Shown here: positions 26,128 through 34,754 of the stretch, piece after piece | Numbering within the stretch: the stretch's first letter is position 1 | Layout: the number at the start of each line of letters is the position of its first letter | NCBI RefSeq assembly: GCF_001618865.1 | Contig: NZ_CP015136.1 | Location: forward strand, 4,995,001-5,059,000 | From: Luteitalea pratensis | GTDB taxonomy: Bacteria > Acidobacteriota > Vicinamibacteria > Vicinamibacterales > Vicinamibacteraceae | Direction: 5' to 3' | DNA: 64,000 bases | Position numbers and translations under genes: made by a program | Notes under the pieces: model-generated | The model's database searches: none | What the model was told of the DNA's origin: nothing | What the model saw: the letters and a program-made list of their open reading frames with translations, nothing else

Positions 26128-26177
26128 CGACGTGGCGCGTGGGATGCGCTGGCTCGGGCGAGGAGGGTCGGCGCCAA

Positions 26178-26203
26178 CCGTCGACCTGAAGGTCGACGGC
26201 TAC
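26178..26203 (-). repeat. GTAG-headed REP-like palindrome, left member of a head-to-head pair
   Basis: CCGTCGACCT, loop GA, AGGTCGACGG: perfect 10-bp stem. On the minus strand it is headed by GTAG (CTAC at 26200-26203 on plus). Paired with the element at 26219-26244. Confidence 0.7.
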
Positions 26204-26218
26204 GACCCTGATGGGTAC

Positions 26219-26244
26219 GTAGGCGCGGACCTTCAGGTCCGCGC
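26219..26244 (+). repeat. GTAG-headed REP-like palindrome, right member of a head-to-head pair
   Basis: GTAG followed directly by GCGCGGACCT, loop TC, AGGTCCGCGC: perfect 10-bp stem. The 15-base linker to the left member contains a further short inverted repeat (ACCC-TGAT-GGGT). Located between rplS and rnhB. Confidence 0.7.
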
Positions 26245-26274
26245 ACTGGCGGCGAGCCGCTAGCCCAGCGCCGC

Positions 26275-26634
26275 CTAGGCCTGCGGGGTGACCTTGCGGG
26301 TCGCTTCCTTCATGCGAGCCGCCTTGCCGCGGAGGGCGCGCAGGAAGTAGAGCTTGGCGCGGCGAACCTTCGCCGTGCGGATGACCTCGATCTTGTCGAT
26401 GACCGGCGAGTGCAGCGGGAAGATGCGCTCCACGCCCTGGCCGAACGAGACCTTGCGAACGGTGATGGACGCGCGCGTGCTGCCGCGGTGCATGCCGATG
26501 ATGAGGCCCTCGAACACCTGGATGCGCTCCTTGTCGCCCTCACGCACCTTGACGTGAACGCGGACGGTGTCGCCGGACTTGACGGCGGGGCGCTGGGTGA
26601 GCTGCGCGGCTTCGATGGTCTCGATCGGGGTCAT
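26275..26634 (-). CDS. rplS: 50S ribosomal protein L19
   Basis: 119 residues. [24 protein letters not shown] (about 20-43), [33 protein letters not shown] (about 45-77) and a basic C-terminus ([22 protein letters not shown]) are characteristic of L19. The ATG at 26634 overlaps the trmD stop (ATGA); the upstream in-frame ATG lies within trmD and is not used here. Confidence 0.97.
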   Translation of the reverse strand: MTPIETIEAAQLTQRPAVKSGDTVRVHVKVREGDKERIQVFEGLIIGMHRGSTRASITVRKVSFGQGVERIFPLHSPVIDKIEVIRTAKVRRAKLYFLRALRGKAARMKEATRKVTPQA

Positions 26635-27383
26635 GACTGTGCTCCGTTCCTCTCGCCAGCCGTCCACGCGGCCAGCCATTGTCGCTCTTCGTCGGTCAGC
26701 GCCTCGTCTGCCAGCAGGTCCGGTCGCCGTTCGTACGTGCGCCGCAGGGCCTGCTGGCGTCGCCAGCGGTCGATCTCGCCGTGGTGCCCCGACAACAGCA
26801 CCGCAGGTACGTCCAGGCCGCGAAGACTCGCCGGCCGCGTGTAATGCGGGTGATCCAGCAACCCGCGCGTGAAGGAGTCACGAACCACCGACTCCGCATC
26901 TCCAACGACGCCGGGCACCAGACGGGCCACGGCATCCACGATCACGAGCGCGGGGAGTTCCCCACCCGAGAGCACGAAGTCACCGATGGACACCTCCTCG
27001 GTGACCAGGGCCGTGCTCACCCGCTCGTCCACCCCCTCGTACCGCCCACACAGCAGCACCAGGTGCGCGCGGCGGCTGTATTCCCCCGCCACCGCCTGCG
27101 TGAAGCGCCGCCCCTGGGGCGACGGCAACAACACCGCATCCGGCGTCCCCCGCGTGTCCCGGACATGCTCCACCGCCCGGAACATCGGCTCGGCCTTCAG
27201 CACCATGCCGGGCCCGCCGCCAAACGGCGTGTCGTCCACGACCTTGTGCCGGTCGGTCGTGAAGTCCCGCAGGTCGTGTACCTGCAGGTCAATCAGTCCG
27301 TTGCCCACCGCCCGCCCCAGGATCCCCTCCTGGAGGCCGGCCCGCACCATGGCGGGGAAGATGGTCACGATGTCGATGCGCAC
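26631..27383 (-). CDS. trmD: tRNA (guanine37-N1)-methyltransferase TrmD
   Basis: SPOUT methyltransferase that makes m1G37 with S-adenosylmethionine. [12 protein letters not shown] start, [14 protein letters not shown] (about 50-63), the trefoil-knot stretches [12 protein letters not shown] (about 108-119) and [13 protein letters not shown] (about 132-144), and the flexible [12 protein letters not shown] segment (about 169-180) are diagnostic. 250 residues. GTG start. The rimM frame extends 95 bases into it. Confidence 0.97.
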   Translation of the reverse strand: MRIDIVTIFPAMVRAGLQEGILGRAVGNGLIDLQVHDLRDFTTDRHKVVDDTPFGGGPGMVLKAEPMFRAVEHVRDTRGTPDAVLLPSPQGRRFTQAVAGEYSRRAHLVLLCGRYEGVDERVSTALVTEEVSIGDFVLSGGELPALVIVDAVARLVPGVVGDAESVVRDSFTRGLLDHPHYTRPASLRGLDVPAVLLSGHHGEIDRWRRQQALRRTYERRPDLLADEALTDEERQWLAAWTAGERNGAQS

Positions 27384-27915
27384 GCCGCTTCGGCCCCCTG
27401 GTGTTCAGGTCCAGCAGTCCCTCGGGCGGCCGCACCACGATCAGATCCGGGCGCAGCACCGGGCACATCGACGGCGTGAGCGGGATCTGGACTTCGTCGG
27501 TCCCGCGCTGCACCACCAGCATGCCCGACCCGCCCGTGGGCTCGACCCGCACCACGGTCCCCACCGATTCGCCCGCCTCGGTCTGCACCGGCGCGCCGAC
27601 GTACTGGTACCAGTAGTACTCGCCCTCGGGCAGCGGCACGAGCGCCGACTCCGGGATCCGCAGTTCGCGCCCGAGTCCCTCGACGTCCTCGATGCGCTCG
27701 AGTCCCCGAAAGCCGACGAGCAATTTGCCGGCATGCACCCTCGATCGATCGATCTCGAGCGCGACCAGCGTCTCGTCGCGTCGCGCGAACAGCGCCGCGC
27801 CCTCGGCGAACCGCACTTCCGGGAAGTCGGTCTCGGGCGCGATCAGGACGTCGCCGCGCAACCCGTGCGGACGGGCGATGCGGCCCACCAGCACCATGTC
27901 TTCCCAGCGCTCCAC
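27289..27915 (-). CDS. rimM: Ribosome maturation factor RimM with 3' overlap into trmD
   Basis: Assists 30S maturation by binding S19. [17 protein letters not shown] near the N-terminus and the PRC-barrel part ([28 protein letters not shown]) are clear. The GTG at 27915 has GAGG upstream and gives [11 protein letters not shown]; the ATG at 27897 is an alternative. The family sequence ends at [10 protein letters not shown], but the frame continues for 33 Arg/Gly-rich residues that overlap trmD out of frame. A G5 run at the expected end could mark an indel or a real extension. Confidence 0.9.
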   Translation of the reverse strand: MERWEDMVLVGRIARPHGLRGDVLIAPETDFPEVRFAEGAALFARRDETLVALEIDRSRVHAGKLLVGFRGLERIEDVEGLGRELRIPESALVPLPEGEYYWYQYVGAPVQTEAGESVGTVVRVEPTGGSGMLVVQRGTDEVQIPLTPSMCPVLRPDLIVVRPPEGLLDLNTRGPKRRAHRHRDHLPRHGAGRPPGGDPGAGGGQRTD

Positions 27916-27925
27916 GGTCGCCTCG

Positions 27926-28180
27926 TCAGCGACGCGGGCTGCCGTCGCGGAACTCGACCTGCACCTTGCGGCCGTCGCGTTCGGCGGTGGTCTGCGCCAG
28001 CGTGCGCAGCGCCTGCGCCGTGCGGCCCTGCCGCCCGATGAGTCGTCCCAGCTCACCCGGTGCCATGAAGACCTCGACCACGGAAATGCCGCGGTGTTCG
28101 CCTTCGGTCACCGTCACCTGCGAGGGGTCGTCAGCCAACGCGCGGGCCACGACCTGCACGAGTGCGCGGACGTCGCCCAT
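27926..28180 (-). CDS. khpA: KH-domain RNA-binding protein KhpA
   Basis: 84 residues forming one type II KH domain with the GxxG loop as IGRQGRT (about 48-54), preceded by VTVTEGEHRGISVVEVFMAPGELGRLIG. In Gram-positive bacteria KhpA partners with KhpB in small-RNA binding and cell-size control; role here inferred. Directly abuts rpsP and precedes rimM in the conserved ribosome/tRNA operon. Confidence 0.93.
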   Translation of the reverse strand: MGDVRALVQVVARALADDPSQVTVTEGEHRGISVVEVFMAPGELGRLIGRQGRTAQALRTLAQTTAERDGRKVQVEFRDGSPRR

Positions 28181-28456
28181 CTACGCCGTCGCCGCAGGGG
28201 CGGCGGCCGCGACGACCGGCGGCACCGGGGCGCGCTTGACCAGCGTACGGACCGAGTCGGACGCCTTCGCGCCCACGCTCAGCCAGTACTGCAGGCGTTC
28301 ACGGTCGACCACGAGGGTCTCGGGCGACTTGCGCGGGTTGTAGTGGCCGAGGATTTCCACGAACGCACCTTCACGCGCGTTGGCGGAATCAATCACCACG
28401 ATGCGATAGAACGGGGACTTCTTGGCGCCCTGGCGGCGCAGCCGAATGGTAACCAT
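28181..28456 (-). CDS. rpsP: 30S ribosomal protein S16
   Basis: 91 residues, starting MVTIRLRRQGAKKSPFYRIVVIDSA and continuing GHYNPRKSPETLVVDRERLQYWLSVGAKASDSVRTL, all typical of S16. The tail is Ala/Pro-rich. The ATG at 28456 follows an AGAGAG box; an ATG five codons upstream is less likely. First gene of the rpsP-khpA-rimM-trmD-rplS-rnhB operon. Confidence 0.97.
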   Translation of the reverse strand: MVTIRLRRQGAKKSPFYRIVVIDSANAREGAFVEILGHYNPRKSPETLVVDRERLQYWLSVGAKASDSVRTLVKRAPVPPVVAAAAPAATA

Positions 28457-28471
28457 CTGCTCTCTCTTCAT

Positions 28472-28497
28472 GGCCGCGCTCGGAGAGCGGGCCCTAC
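28472..28497 (-). repeat. GTAG-headed REP-like palindrome between ffh and rpsP
   Basis: GGCCGCGCTC, loop GGA, GAGCGGGCC (one bulge) is headed by GTAG on the minus strand (CTAC at 28494-28497 on plus). The core CGCTC-GGA-GAGCG equals that at 10220-10240. Confidence 0.6.
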
Positions 28498-28533
28498 CTG
28501 CCGCAGCGCGTCCCGAGAACGCGCCCGAACGAC

Positions 28534-29910
28534 CTACCGCAGCGTCCGCTGCGCCTGCATGGCGGCTTTCATCATGCCGAACTGCTTGCGCAGCTTGCCG
28601 CCTCCCTTGCCGCCCGCCAGCCCGCCCATCATCTTCATCATCTTCTTCATGTCGAGAAACTGCTTGATGAGACGATTGACTTCCTCCACCGACCGGCCGC
28701 TGCCGCGCGCGATGCGACGACGACGGCTGCCGTTGAGGAGCTGATGGTTGCGGCGTTCCCGGGGCGTCATCGACAGGATGATGGCCTCGACGTGGGCCAT
28801 CTGCTTGTCGTCGATCTTCCCCTGCATCTGCTGCTTGATCTGCCCCATGCCGGGCAGCATCCCGAGGATGTTCTCGAGCGGCCCCATCCGCTTGATGGTC
28901 TGGAGCTGCTCACGGAAGTCCTCGAGCGTGAAATCGTTCTCGAGAATCTTCTTTTCCAGCTTCGCGGCGTCTTCCTGCGTGACGACCGACTCGGCCTTCT
29001 CGATGAGCGACAACACGTCGCCCATGCCCAGCACGCGCGACACGACGCGATCGGGGTGGAACGCCTCGAGATCCTCGAGTCGCTCGCCACTGCCCGTGAA
29101 CGCGATCGGCACGCCGACCACCGACACCACCGACAGCGCCGCGCCACCGCGCGCATCGCCGTCCATCTTCGAGAGCACGACGCCGGTCACGCCGACGCGG
29201 CGGTTGAACTCGCCCGCGCTCTTGATCGCGTCCTGCCCGGTCATCGCGTCGGCGACGTACAGCTGATCGGTCGGCTGCACCGCCGCCTTGATCGCTTCGA
29301 GCTCCACCATCAGCTCGTCGTCGATGTGCAGACGGCCCGCGGTGTCGACGATGATCGTGTCGTACCCGAGCGTCCTTGCCTCCTGCATCGCGCCAGACGC
29401 GCGCGACACCGGATCGAGGTTACCCGCCGGGTCGTGCGCCCGCACGCCCGCCTGCTTCGCCACCAGGTTCAGCTGCTCGATCGCGGCCGGACGACGGACG
29501 TCCGTGGAGACCACGATCGGGTGCTTGCCCTGCTTCACCAACCACTTCGCCAGCTTGCCCGTGGTGGTCGTCTTGCCCGAGCCCTGCAGGCCGAGCATGA
29601 GGATCACGCGCGGTGTCGCCGACACCGGCGGCAGCCCGCCCTGCGTATCGCCGAACAGCGCCAGCATCTCGTCGCGGACGATGCGGACCACCTGCTGACC
29701 GGGGCTCAGGCTCTTGAGCACCTCAGCATCGACGGCGCGATCCCGCACCTTGTCGACAAACGCCTTGACGACCTTGAAATTGACGTCGGCCTCGAGCAGC
29801 GCCATGCGGATTTCCCGCAAGGCGATTTCGACCGTCTCCGGCGTCAGGCGCACCTCTCTCCCGAGGTTGGCAAAGACGTCCTGGAGGCGGTTGCTGAGCG
29901 AGTCGAACAT
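28534..29910 (-). CDS. ffh: Signal recognition particle protein Ffh
   Basis: SRP54 GTPase that binds signal sequences and SRP RNA. NG domain: GLQGSGKTT (107-115), STDVRRPAAIEQL, DTAGRLHID (about 188) and TKMDG-equivalent SKMDGDARGG. M domain (about 320-440): MGPLENILGMLPGMG and RERRNHQLLNGSRRRRIARGSG, ending in a methionine-rich helix. 458 residues; the ATG at 29910 begins MFDSLSNRLQ. Upstream lies a G-rich tract (29977-30009). FtsY, its receptor, is at 35832-36764. Confidence 0.97.
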   Translation of the reverse strand: MFDSLSNRLQDVFANLGREVRLTPETVEIALREIRMALLEADVNFKVVKAFVDKVRDRAVDAEVLKSLSPGQQVVRIVRDEMLALFGDTQGGLPPVSATPRVILMLGLQGSGKTTTTGKLAKWLVKQGKHPIVVSTDVRRPAAIEQLNLVAKQAGVRAHDPAGNLDPVSRASGAMQEARTLGYDTIIVDTAGRLHIDDELMVELEAIKAAVQPTDQLYVADAMTGQDAIKSAGEFNRRVGVTGVVLSKMDGDARGGAALSVVSVVGVPIAFTGSGERLEDLEAFHPDRVVSRVLGMGDVLSLIEKAESVVTQEDAAKLEKKILENDFTLEDFREQLQTIKRMGPLENILGMLPGMGQIKQQMQGKIDDKQMAHVEAIILSMTPRERRNHQLLNGSRRRRIARGSGRSVEEVNRLIKQFLDMKKMMKMMGGLAGGKGGGKLRKQFGMMKAAMQAQRTLR

Positions 29911-29976
29911 CACACACGTCCACCCGGACCGCCCAGCGGCCCCGTGGCAAACCACGAGTCTAACACGGCTTACGGT

Positions 29977-30009
29977 TGGGGGAACGGGGAACGGGGAACG
30001 GGGAACGGG
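29977..30009 (+). repeat. GGGGAAC tandem tract with G-quadruplex potential
   Basis: Four runs of four or more G separated by AAC, unit GGGGAAC. The pattern meets the four-G-run rule for an intramolecular quadruplex with 3-base loops. It lies about 70-100 bases upstream of the ffh ATG on the opposite strand. Confidence 0.75.
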
Positions 30010-30040
30010 TGCCTGGTGCCGGGTGCGGCGCCAGCTCGAC

Positions 30041-30090
30041 ATTCCCGGCTTCCGGCATTCATGGCATTCCGGCATTCCGGCATTAATGCC
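30041..30090. repeat. Tandem CCGGCATT words
   Basis: Degenerate copies of CCGGCATT/GGCATTCC (about five) just beyond the stop of the large secreted-protein gene, next to the GGGGAAC tract. No gene is present between 29911 and 30097 other than these repeats. Confidence 0.7.
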
Positions 30091-30097
30091 TTGGTCC

Positions 30098-32605
30098 CTA
30101 CGGCACAGGCGTGCCCAGGTACACGGTGCCGGTGCCGAGGCCCGACGAGTACGCCGCGCGCTCCACCACCACGGGCACCGCCGGCTTGCTACCCATCGGC
30201 AGGCTCTCGACAACGGCGCGGTAACGCGCGGCCGGCAGCAACGGGTTGTCCTGCGCCGGCCATGCCGTAACGCGACCGCTGGCTGGCAGGGCGTAGGTGC
30301 GGCTCCCCGCTCCCCCACCCGCTTCGCTGTAGTAGGTCACCAGTACCTGGCCGGGCTGGGAGGAAGCGTTGGCGATCAGCAGGAACGCGCTCTCGGGCAT
30401 CTCGGCCACGGCCCATTGCGTGGCACCTGCCGTCGCGCCAATCTCCGTGTGCCCCTCGACCCAACCGGCCGAGGAGGGAGTCCGCCACCACATGGCGCGC
30501 TCGGCGACGATGGGAACGTCTGAGTTGACCACCGTCGAAAACGCCGTGTCGGCGAGCAGACGGTCTTCCTGATCGACCCACACGGTCACGCGCGACTCGG
30601 GCGGAATGGTCGCGACCCGCGTCACCGACTGGCCCTCTGGCAAACGGAACGTGATCTCGGCTTGCGCCTGGCCCTGCGAGGGATTGGCAAGCAGCAGGAA
30701 GGCGTCAAACAGCGGCCCGGTTGCGCCCTCGGCAAACAGCCAGCGGGTGGCTGGGGCCGGCGCACCCATGCTGGCGGTTCCACCCGCAAAGCCTCCCGGC
30801 CCCGCGAGGTACATCGCGCGTTCGGCCACGATGGGCCGCGACGACCGAATCCGTGCCGCCACCTCCGCGCTGCCAAGACCGTCGCCCTCTTGGTTGACCC
30901 AGACGGTACGACGCCCGCCGGCAACCACGTCGTATCGACGGGTCACCAGGCCGCCGGCCGCCTTCAGATAGTCCACCTCGACCGTGGCACGCGTCTCACC
31001 CGGATTGGCGAGCAGATAGAACAACTGGAACCCACCGATGGTCGCGCCTTCGGCGAAGTACCAGGTGGTGGATGGCGTCGCGCCGGATGTGCCATGCGCA
31101 CCCGTTGCCACGGGGCTTCCCCACCGCGTGATCCGCTCGACGGCAACCGGCCAGGGGCTTTCGACGATCACCGAATACTGCCCCGTCCCCAGCTCCGCCG
31201 GGGGCCGTATCTCGAAGGGACCCGATTCGGGCCAGAACGGCGGCTGGTAGGGTCGCGACAGGCGCCGCCCGTTGTCGCCCAGGTAGGTGATGACCGGCGG
31301 TGCGGCGATGCCCTGCCCATTCAATCGTGGCCGGAACAGGTGCAGGACCGTGTCGAAGTAGGTGCTCGTCACGCCCTCGGCAAAGGTGCGCTGGTAACGG
31401 CCGAATGGATGCGAGCGCAGCCGGAACTCGTCGGCGTTGATGACGCCATCGCCATCGTCGTCGGCAGCGACGTCGTCAGGGTCGCTCGAATCGAGGCCGA
31501 ATGCCTCCTCCCACGGGTCGTACAGGCCGTCCGCATCGCCGTCGAGATCGACGAGCGCGGTTTCGCCGTGCTGCAGGTTGCCAAGGCCGATCCGGCCGGT
31601 GGCTGACAGGCCGACGAGGCAACAGACACGAGGGTTGGCCGGCATCGGAAACCGGGGCGTCGAGAACAGCGGCGACTGCAAACGCACATCGAAGACATCA
31701 GCGGCAGCACCCGGCGGCAAGAAGCCGCCCTTGATGTACGCGCCGTCGTCGGTGATGACCGGCCTCGTGCTTACGGCGAGGAATCCTGACGCCAGGACAC
31801 GTTCCGCAGCCACATCGAACACCACGCTCTTGACTCCAATCGACGCGATCTGGCTTCCGGATCCGGTCATCGCGAGCGTGTTCGACGCTGACGTGCGTAT
31901 CTGCGTGTACTGCCGTCGCACCAGCGTCGCCCTGTCGAATGTTTCGACCGTGGACTCACCGCCGCTCACGACGGCATATGCGATGCGGTCGCCAGGTGCG
32001 GTCAGCGCCACCGACGCCGGACAGATCCGATCCGTCGTCGGGCATGCCTGGCCGATTGCCACGGGCGGCTGTCCCACGGTGCCAACGAGCACGGCGTTGT
32101 TGGCGCCAATCCAGCCAAACGTCGATCCATCTCGACTCATGACCGGCTGCGCGAAAGGGTCGAACGCGTTGTCGCGGATCACGTGCCGCGTGCCGGTCTG
32201 CAGATCGTATCGAGCCAGGAAATCCTGGTGTTCCCCGTTGACTCCCGGCAGCCAGCGTACACCGACGTAGGCGATGTAGCGGCCGTCCTCGGAGAGCGAC
32301 AGCAGCGTGATGATGCCCTGGCCATACGTCTCTGGCGCGCCCAGGAGCACAAGCCGAGGGACGCGCTTCCAGCTGTTGGTGTCGAGGCTGTACACGTACA
32401 GGTCGGGCGCCTGATCGACGTCTTCGGGTACGAACCGATTGTCGACCACAGCGGCGATGATGCGGCCCGAGGGACTGAGGATCGGATCGCGGAGGGGCGG
32501 GTGGGTGACGAGGATTCGTTCGGCCGTCGCCTGCCCGGGGAACAGCCCGATCACCACGACGACACGCGCGAGGACACCCGCAAGCATATGCGCACGCTTT
32601 TGCAT
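30098..32605 (-). CDS. Secreted protein: beta-propeller-like region, EF-hand-like insert and FAEG repeats
   Basis: 835 residues with an N-terminal signal peptide (VVVVIGLFPGQATA). Residues about 30-330 show beta-propeller-like repeats (LSPSGRIIAAVV, LSEDGRYIAYVGVRW, MSRDGSTFGWIG). A calcium-site-like Asp-rich stretch (DLDGDADGLYDPWE...DDDGDGVINADEF) is at about 350-395. The C-terminal half has four repeats beginning WYFAEGAT, WLFAEGAT and variants, each with LLANPG/S, YY and RVTVWVDQE-like blocks and IVAERAM. This repeat is known from secreted proteins of several phyla; I infer an extracellular or surface role. No enzyme motif is seen. Not obviously in an operon. Confidence 0.8.
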   Translation of the reverse strand: MQKRAHMLAGVLARVVVVIGLFPGQATAERILVTHPPLRDPILSPSGRIIAAVVDNRFVPEDVDQAPDLYVYSLDTNSWKRVPRLVLLGAPETYGQGIITLLSLSEDGRYIAYVGVRWLPGVNGEHQDFLARYDLQTGTRHVIRDNAFDPFAQPVMSRDGSTFGWIGANNAVLVGTVGQPPVAIGQACPTTDRICPASVALTAPGDRIAYAVVSGGESTVETFDRATLVRRQYTQIRTSASNTLAMTGSGSQIASIGVKSVVFDVAAERVLASGFLAVSTRPVITDDGAYIKGGFLPPGAAADVFDVRLQSPLFSTPRFPMPANPRVCCLVGLSATGRIGLGNLQHGETALVDLDGDADGLYDPWEEAFGLDSSDPDDVAADDDGDGVINADEFRLRSHPFGRYQRTFAEGVTSTYFDTVLHLFRPRLNGQGIAAPPVITYLGDNGRRLSRPYQPPFWPESGPFEIRPPAELGTGQYSVIVESPWPVAVERITRWGSPVATGAHGTSGATPSTTWYFAEGATIGGFQLFYLLANPGETRATVEVDYLKAAGGLVTRRYDVVAGGRRTVWVNQEGDGLGSAEVAARIRSSRPIVAERAMYLAGPGGFAGGTASMGAPAPATRWLFAEGATGPLFDAFLLLANPSQGQAQAEITFRLPEGQSVTRVATIPPESRVTVWVDQEDRLLADTAFSTVVNSDVPIVAERAMWWRTPSSAGWVEGHTEIGATAGATQWAVAEMPESAFLLIANASSQPGQVLVTYYSEAGGGAGSRTYALPASGRVTAWPAQDNPLLPAARYRAVVESLPMGSKPAVPVVVERAAYSSGLGTGTVYLGTPVP

Positions 32606-32733
32606 GCGCGAAAGTCTACCCGAAGGAGTGCGCAGCCTGTAGCCTGGGCCTGCAGGACGAGGGGACGCCGGGCTGGGACAGCCCAAGCGCGAGATGTCGC
32701 TGCGCGTTTCCATCGGCGCCAGTCGCGGCCGGG

Positions 32734-32877
32734 ATCCCGCAGGTGATCACGCCGCTCGATGCCTTGAGCCTCGCCGTGCCGCTCGGCACGTTGCCAATGG
32801 CCGCGGCACTCGCTGCCGTCGTCCCCGCCTGGCGCGCGGCGCGCGTCGATCCCGTAATCGCCCTGCGTCACGAGTGA
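32734..32877 (+). pseudogene. C-terminal remnant of an FtsX-type (ADOP) permease
   Basis: The plus-strand frame encodes ITPLDALSLAVPLGTLPMAAALAAVVPAWRAAR in part, ending VDPVIALRHE before a TGA. This matches the last helix and conserved end (PAWRAARVDPxxALRxE) of MacB/FtsX-like permeases, particularly the acidobacterial duplicated orphan permease type. No start or N-terminal part lies upstream, so this is a decayed fragment. It lies between the secreted-protein gene and ribBA. Confidence 0.75.
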
Positions 32878-32881
32878 TCGA

Positions 32882-32910
32882 CGTTCGGCGTTCGGCGTTC
32901 AGCGTTCGCC
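32882..32910. repeat. Tandem GTTCGGC words
   Basis: Four near-copies of (C)GTTCGGC/CGTTCAG directly before the ribBA stop on its 3' side. Unit about 8 bp. Confidence 0.65.
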
Positions 32911-34158
32911 CTAGACGCCCTTGAGGGTGTGACCCAGCTTGTTCTTTTTCGTCTTGAGGTACTTCAACGTGTGCTCGCCCGCGGGGATCTCGAGTGGAAC
33001 ACTGGTCGTCACGGAGAGCCCGTACCCATCGAGGCCGACGAACTTGCGTGGGTTGTTGGTGAGCAGCCGCATCGAGCGCACCCCGATGTCGCGCAGGATC
33101 TGCGCGCCGATGCCGTAGTCGCGCTGATCGGCCTTGAAACCGAGCTGCTCGTTGGCCTCGACCGTGTCGAGCCCCTGGTCCTGGAGCGCGTACGCACGAA
33201 TCTTGTTCGCGAGACCGATGCCCCGGCCTTCCTGATTCAGATAGAGGAGCACGCCGCGTCCCTCGGCGGCGATGCGCCGCATGGCGGTCTGGAGTTGCGG
33301 GCCGCAATCGCAGCGTGCCGAGTGGAACACGTCGCCCGTGAGGCACTTGGAGTGCACGCGCACCATGACGTCGGTGCCATCGCCGATCTCGCCACGGACC
33401 AGTGCGACGTGTGTCTCGCCGTCCACCGGACTGTCGAAGGCGTGTACGGTGAAGTCACCGAACTCGGTCGGCAGCCTGGCCGTCGCCACCTCGTGCACCA
33501 GCCGCTCGTTGCGCATGCGATACCGCACCAGGTCCGCGATGGTGATCATCAGCAGTCCGTGCTTGCGTGCGAACTTGCCGAGATCGGGCACGCGCGCCAT
33601 GGTGCCGTCGGGGCGCATGATCTCGCAGATGGCGCCGGCCGGCGCCAGGCCCGCGGCGCGCGCCAGGTCGACAGCGGCTTCGGTGTGGCCGGTCCGCACC
33701 AGGACGCCGCCGGACCGCGCCCGCAGCGGGAACACGTGCCCCGGACGGGCAAGGTCGTCGGGCCGCGTGACAGGATCGATGGCGGCGCGGATGGTGGCCG
33801 CACGATCGGGCGCCGAGATGCCCGTGGACGTCGACTTCTTGGCCTCGATGCCCACGCACATGGCGGTGCCGGTCCGGGAGGAGTTCAGTTGGACCTGCAG
33901 CGGAATCTCGAGGGCGTCGAGCCGTTCGGGTGTCATCGCCAGGCAGATCAACCCGCGACCGTGCGTGGCCATGAAGTTGATGCTCGCGGGCGTCACCAGT
34001 TCGGCCGCCATCGTGAGATCGCCCTCGTTCTCGCGATCCTCGTCGTCGACGACGATGAGCATCTTGCCGGCCTTGAATGCCTGGATGGCGTCCTCGACGG
34101 TCGCGAACGGCCCACGTCTGGCCGACGAGCCCTTGGCGATGCGGATGGTGGTGGTCAT
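32911..34158 (-). CDS. ribBA: RibBA: DHBP synthase / GTP cyclohydrolase II fusion
   Basis: Makes the two starting intermediates of riboflavin. N-terminal RibB domain: DDEDRENEGD (38-47), SINFMATHGRG and RTGHTEAAVDLARAAGL. C-terminal RibA domain: VRVHSKCLTGDVFHSARCDCG with the zinc cysteines, LLYLNQEGRGIGL and a DYGIGAQILRDIG block. 415 residues. Its ATG overlaps the ribE stop (ATGA). A short Lys-rich tail ends TKKNKLGHTL. Confidence 0.96.
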   Translation of the reverse strand: MTTTIRIAKGSSARRGPFATVEDAIQAFKAGKMLIVVDDEDRENEGDLTMAAELVTPASINFMATHGRGLICLAMTPERLDALEIPLQVQLNSSRTGTAMCVGIEAKKSTSTGISAPDRAATIRAAIDPVTRPDDLARPGHVFPLRARSGGVLVRTGHTEAAVDLARAAGLAPAGAICEIMRPDGTMARVPDLGKFARKHGLLMITIADLVRYRMRNERLVHEVATARLPTEFGDFTVHAFDSPVDGETHVALVRGEIGDGTDVMVRVHSKCLTGDVFHSARCDCGPQLQTAMRRIAAEGRGVLLYLNQEGRGIGLANKIRAYALQDQGLDTVEANEQLGFKADQRDYGIGAQILRDIGVRSMRLLTNNPRKFVGLDGYGLSVTTSVPLEIPAGEHTLKYLKTKKNKLGHTLKGV

Positions 34159-34754
34159 GCGCGCACGGTACCCAGCGACAGGCCGCGCAAGATGTACTTG
34201 CCGACCATGTCGCATTCGAGGTTCACGATGGCCCCTGGCTGCGCGTGACACAGCGTCGTGGCCGTCCAGGTATGCGGAACGATCTGGACGTCGAAGGTCG
34301 AACTCGAGAGCGAGGCCACGGTCAGGCTGATGCCGTCGACCGCCACCGAGCCCTTCTCGATGAAGTATGCGGCCAGCCCCGGTGGGAAGGAAATCCGCAT
34401 CCGGTAGAACTCGCCCTCCGGGATCACGGCTTCGATGCGCCCGGTGCCGTCCACGTGCCCCTGCACGAAGTGGCCGCCGAGTCGACTGCCGACGGCCAGC
34501 GGCCGCTCGAGGTTCACGGACGCGCCCTCGACCAGGGTGCCGAGCGCGGTCACGCGGAGCGTCTCGGGCGAGACGTCGGCGCTCCAGGCGCCGTCGCCGA
34601 TCGCCACGACGGTGAGGCACACGCCACTCGTGGCCACGCTGTCGCCAAGGGCCAGCTCGGCCGCGAGCGCGGTCCCGATGGTGAGGCGCTGGCCGCCGGC
34701 CACGGGGGCCAGCGCGAGCACGGTGCCGGTGGCTTCAATCAGTCCCGTAAACAT
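34155..34754 (-). CDS. ribE: Riboflavin synthase alpha chain
   Basis: Dismutates two lumazines to riboflavin. Starts MFTGLIEATG, with duplicated lumazine-binding halves: SGVCLTVV and VNLERPLAVGSRLGGHFVQGHVDGTG in the first, VDGISLTVAS and NLECDMVGKY in the second. 199 residues. Overlaps ribD by 20 bases upstream and ribBA by four downstream. No lumazine synthase (ribH) is in the window; it should lie elsewhere. Confidence 0.96.
   Translation of the reverse strand: MFTGLIEATGTVLALAPVAGGQRLTIGTALAAELALGDSVATSGVCLTVVAIGDGAWSADVSPETLRVTALGTLVEGASVNLERPLAVGSRLGGHFVQGHVDGTGRIEAVIPEGEFYRMRISFPPGLAAYFIEKGSVAVDGISLTVASLSSSTFDVQIVPHTWTATTLCHAQPGAIVNLECDMVGKYILRGLSLGTVRA

Noticed and set aside
27289-27411. 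Sequencing frameshift in rimM
   Set aside because: Considered likely enough to flag, but the frame is intact through the whole RimM domain, so the gene is annotated as functional.
28744-30270. 508-codon plus-strand frame over ffh
   Set aside because: It is antisense to the conserved Ffh codons and has no recognisable domain.
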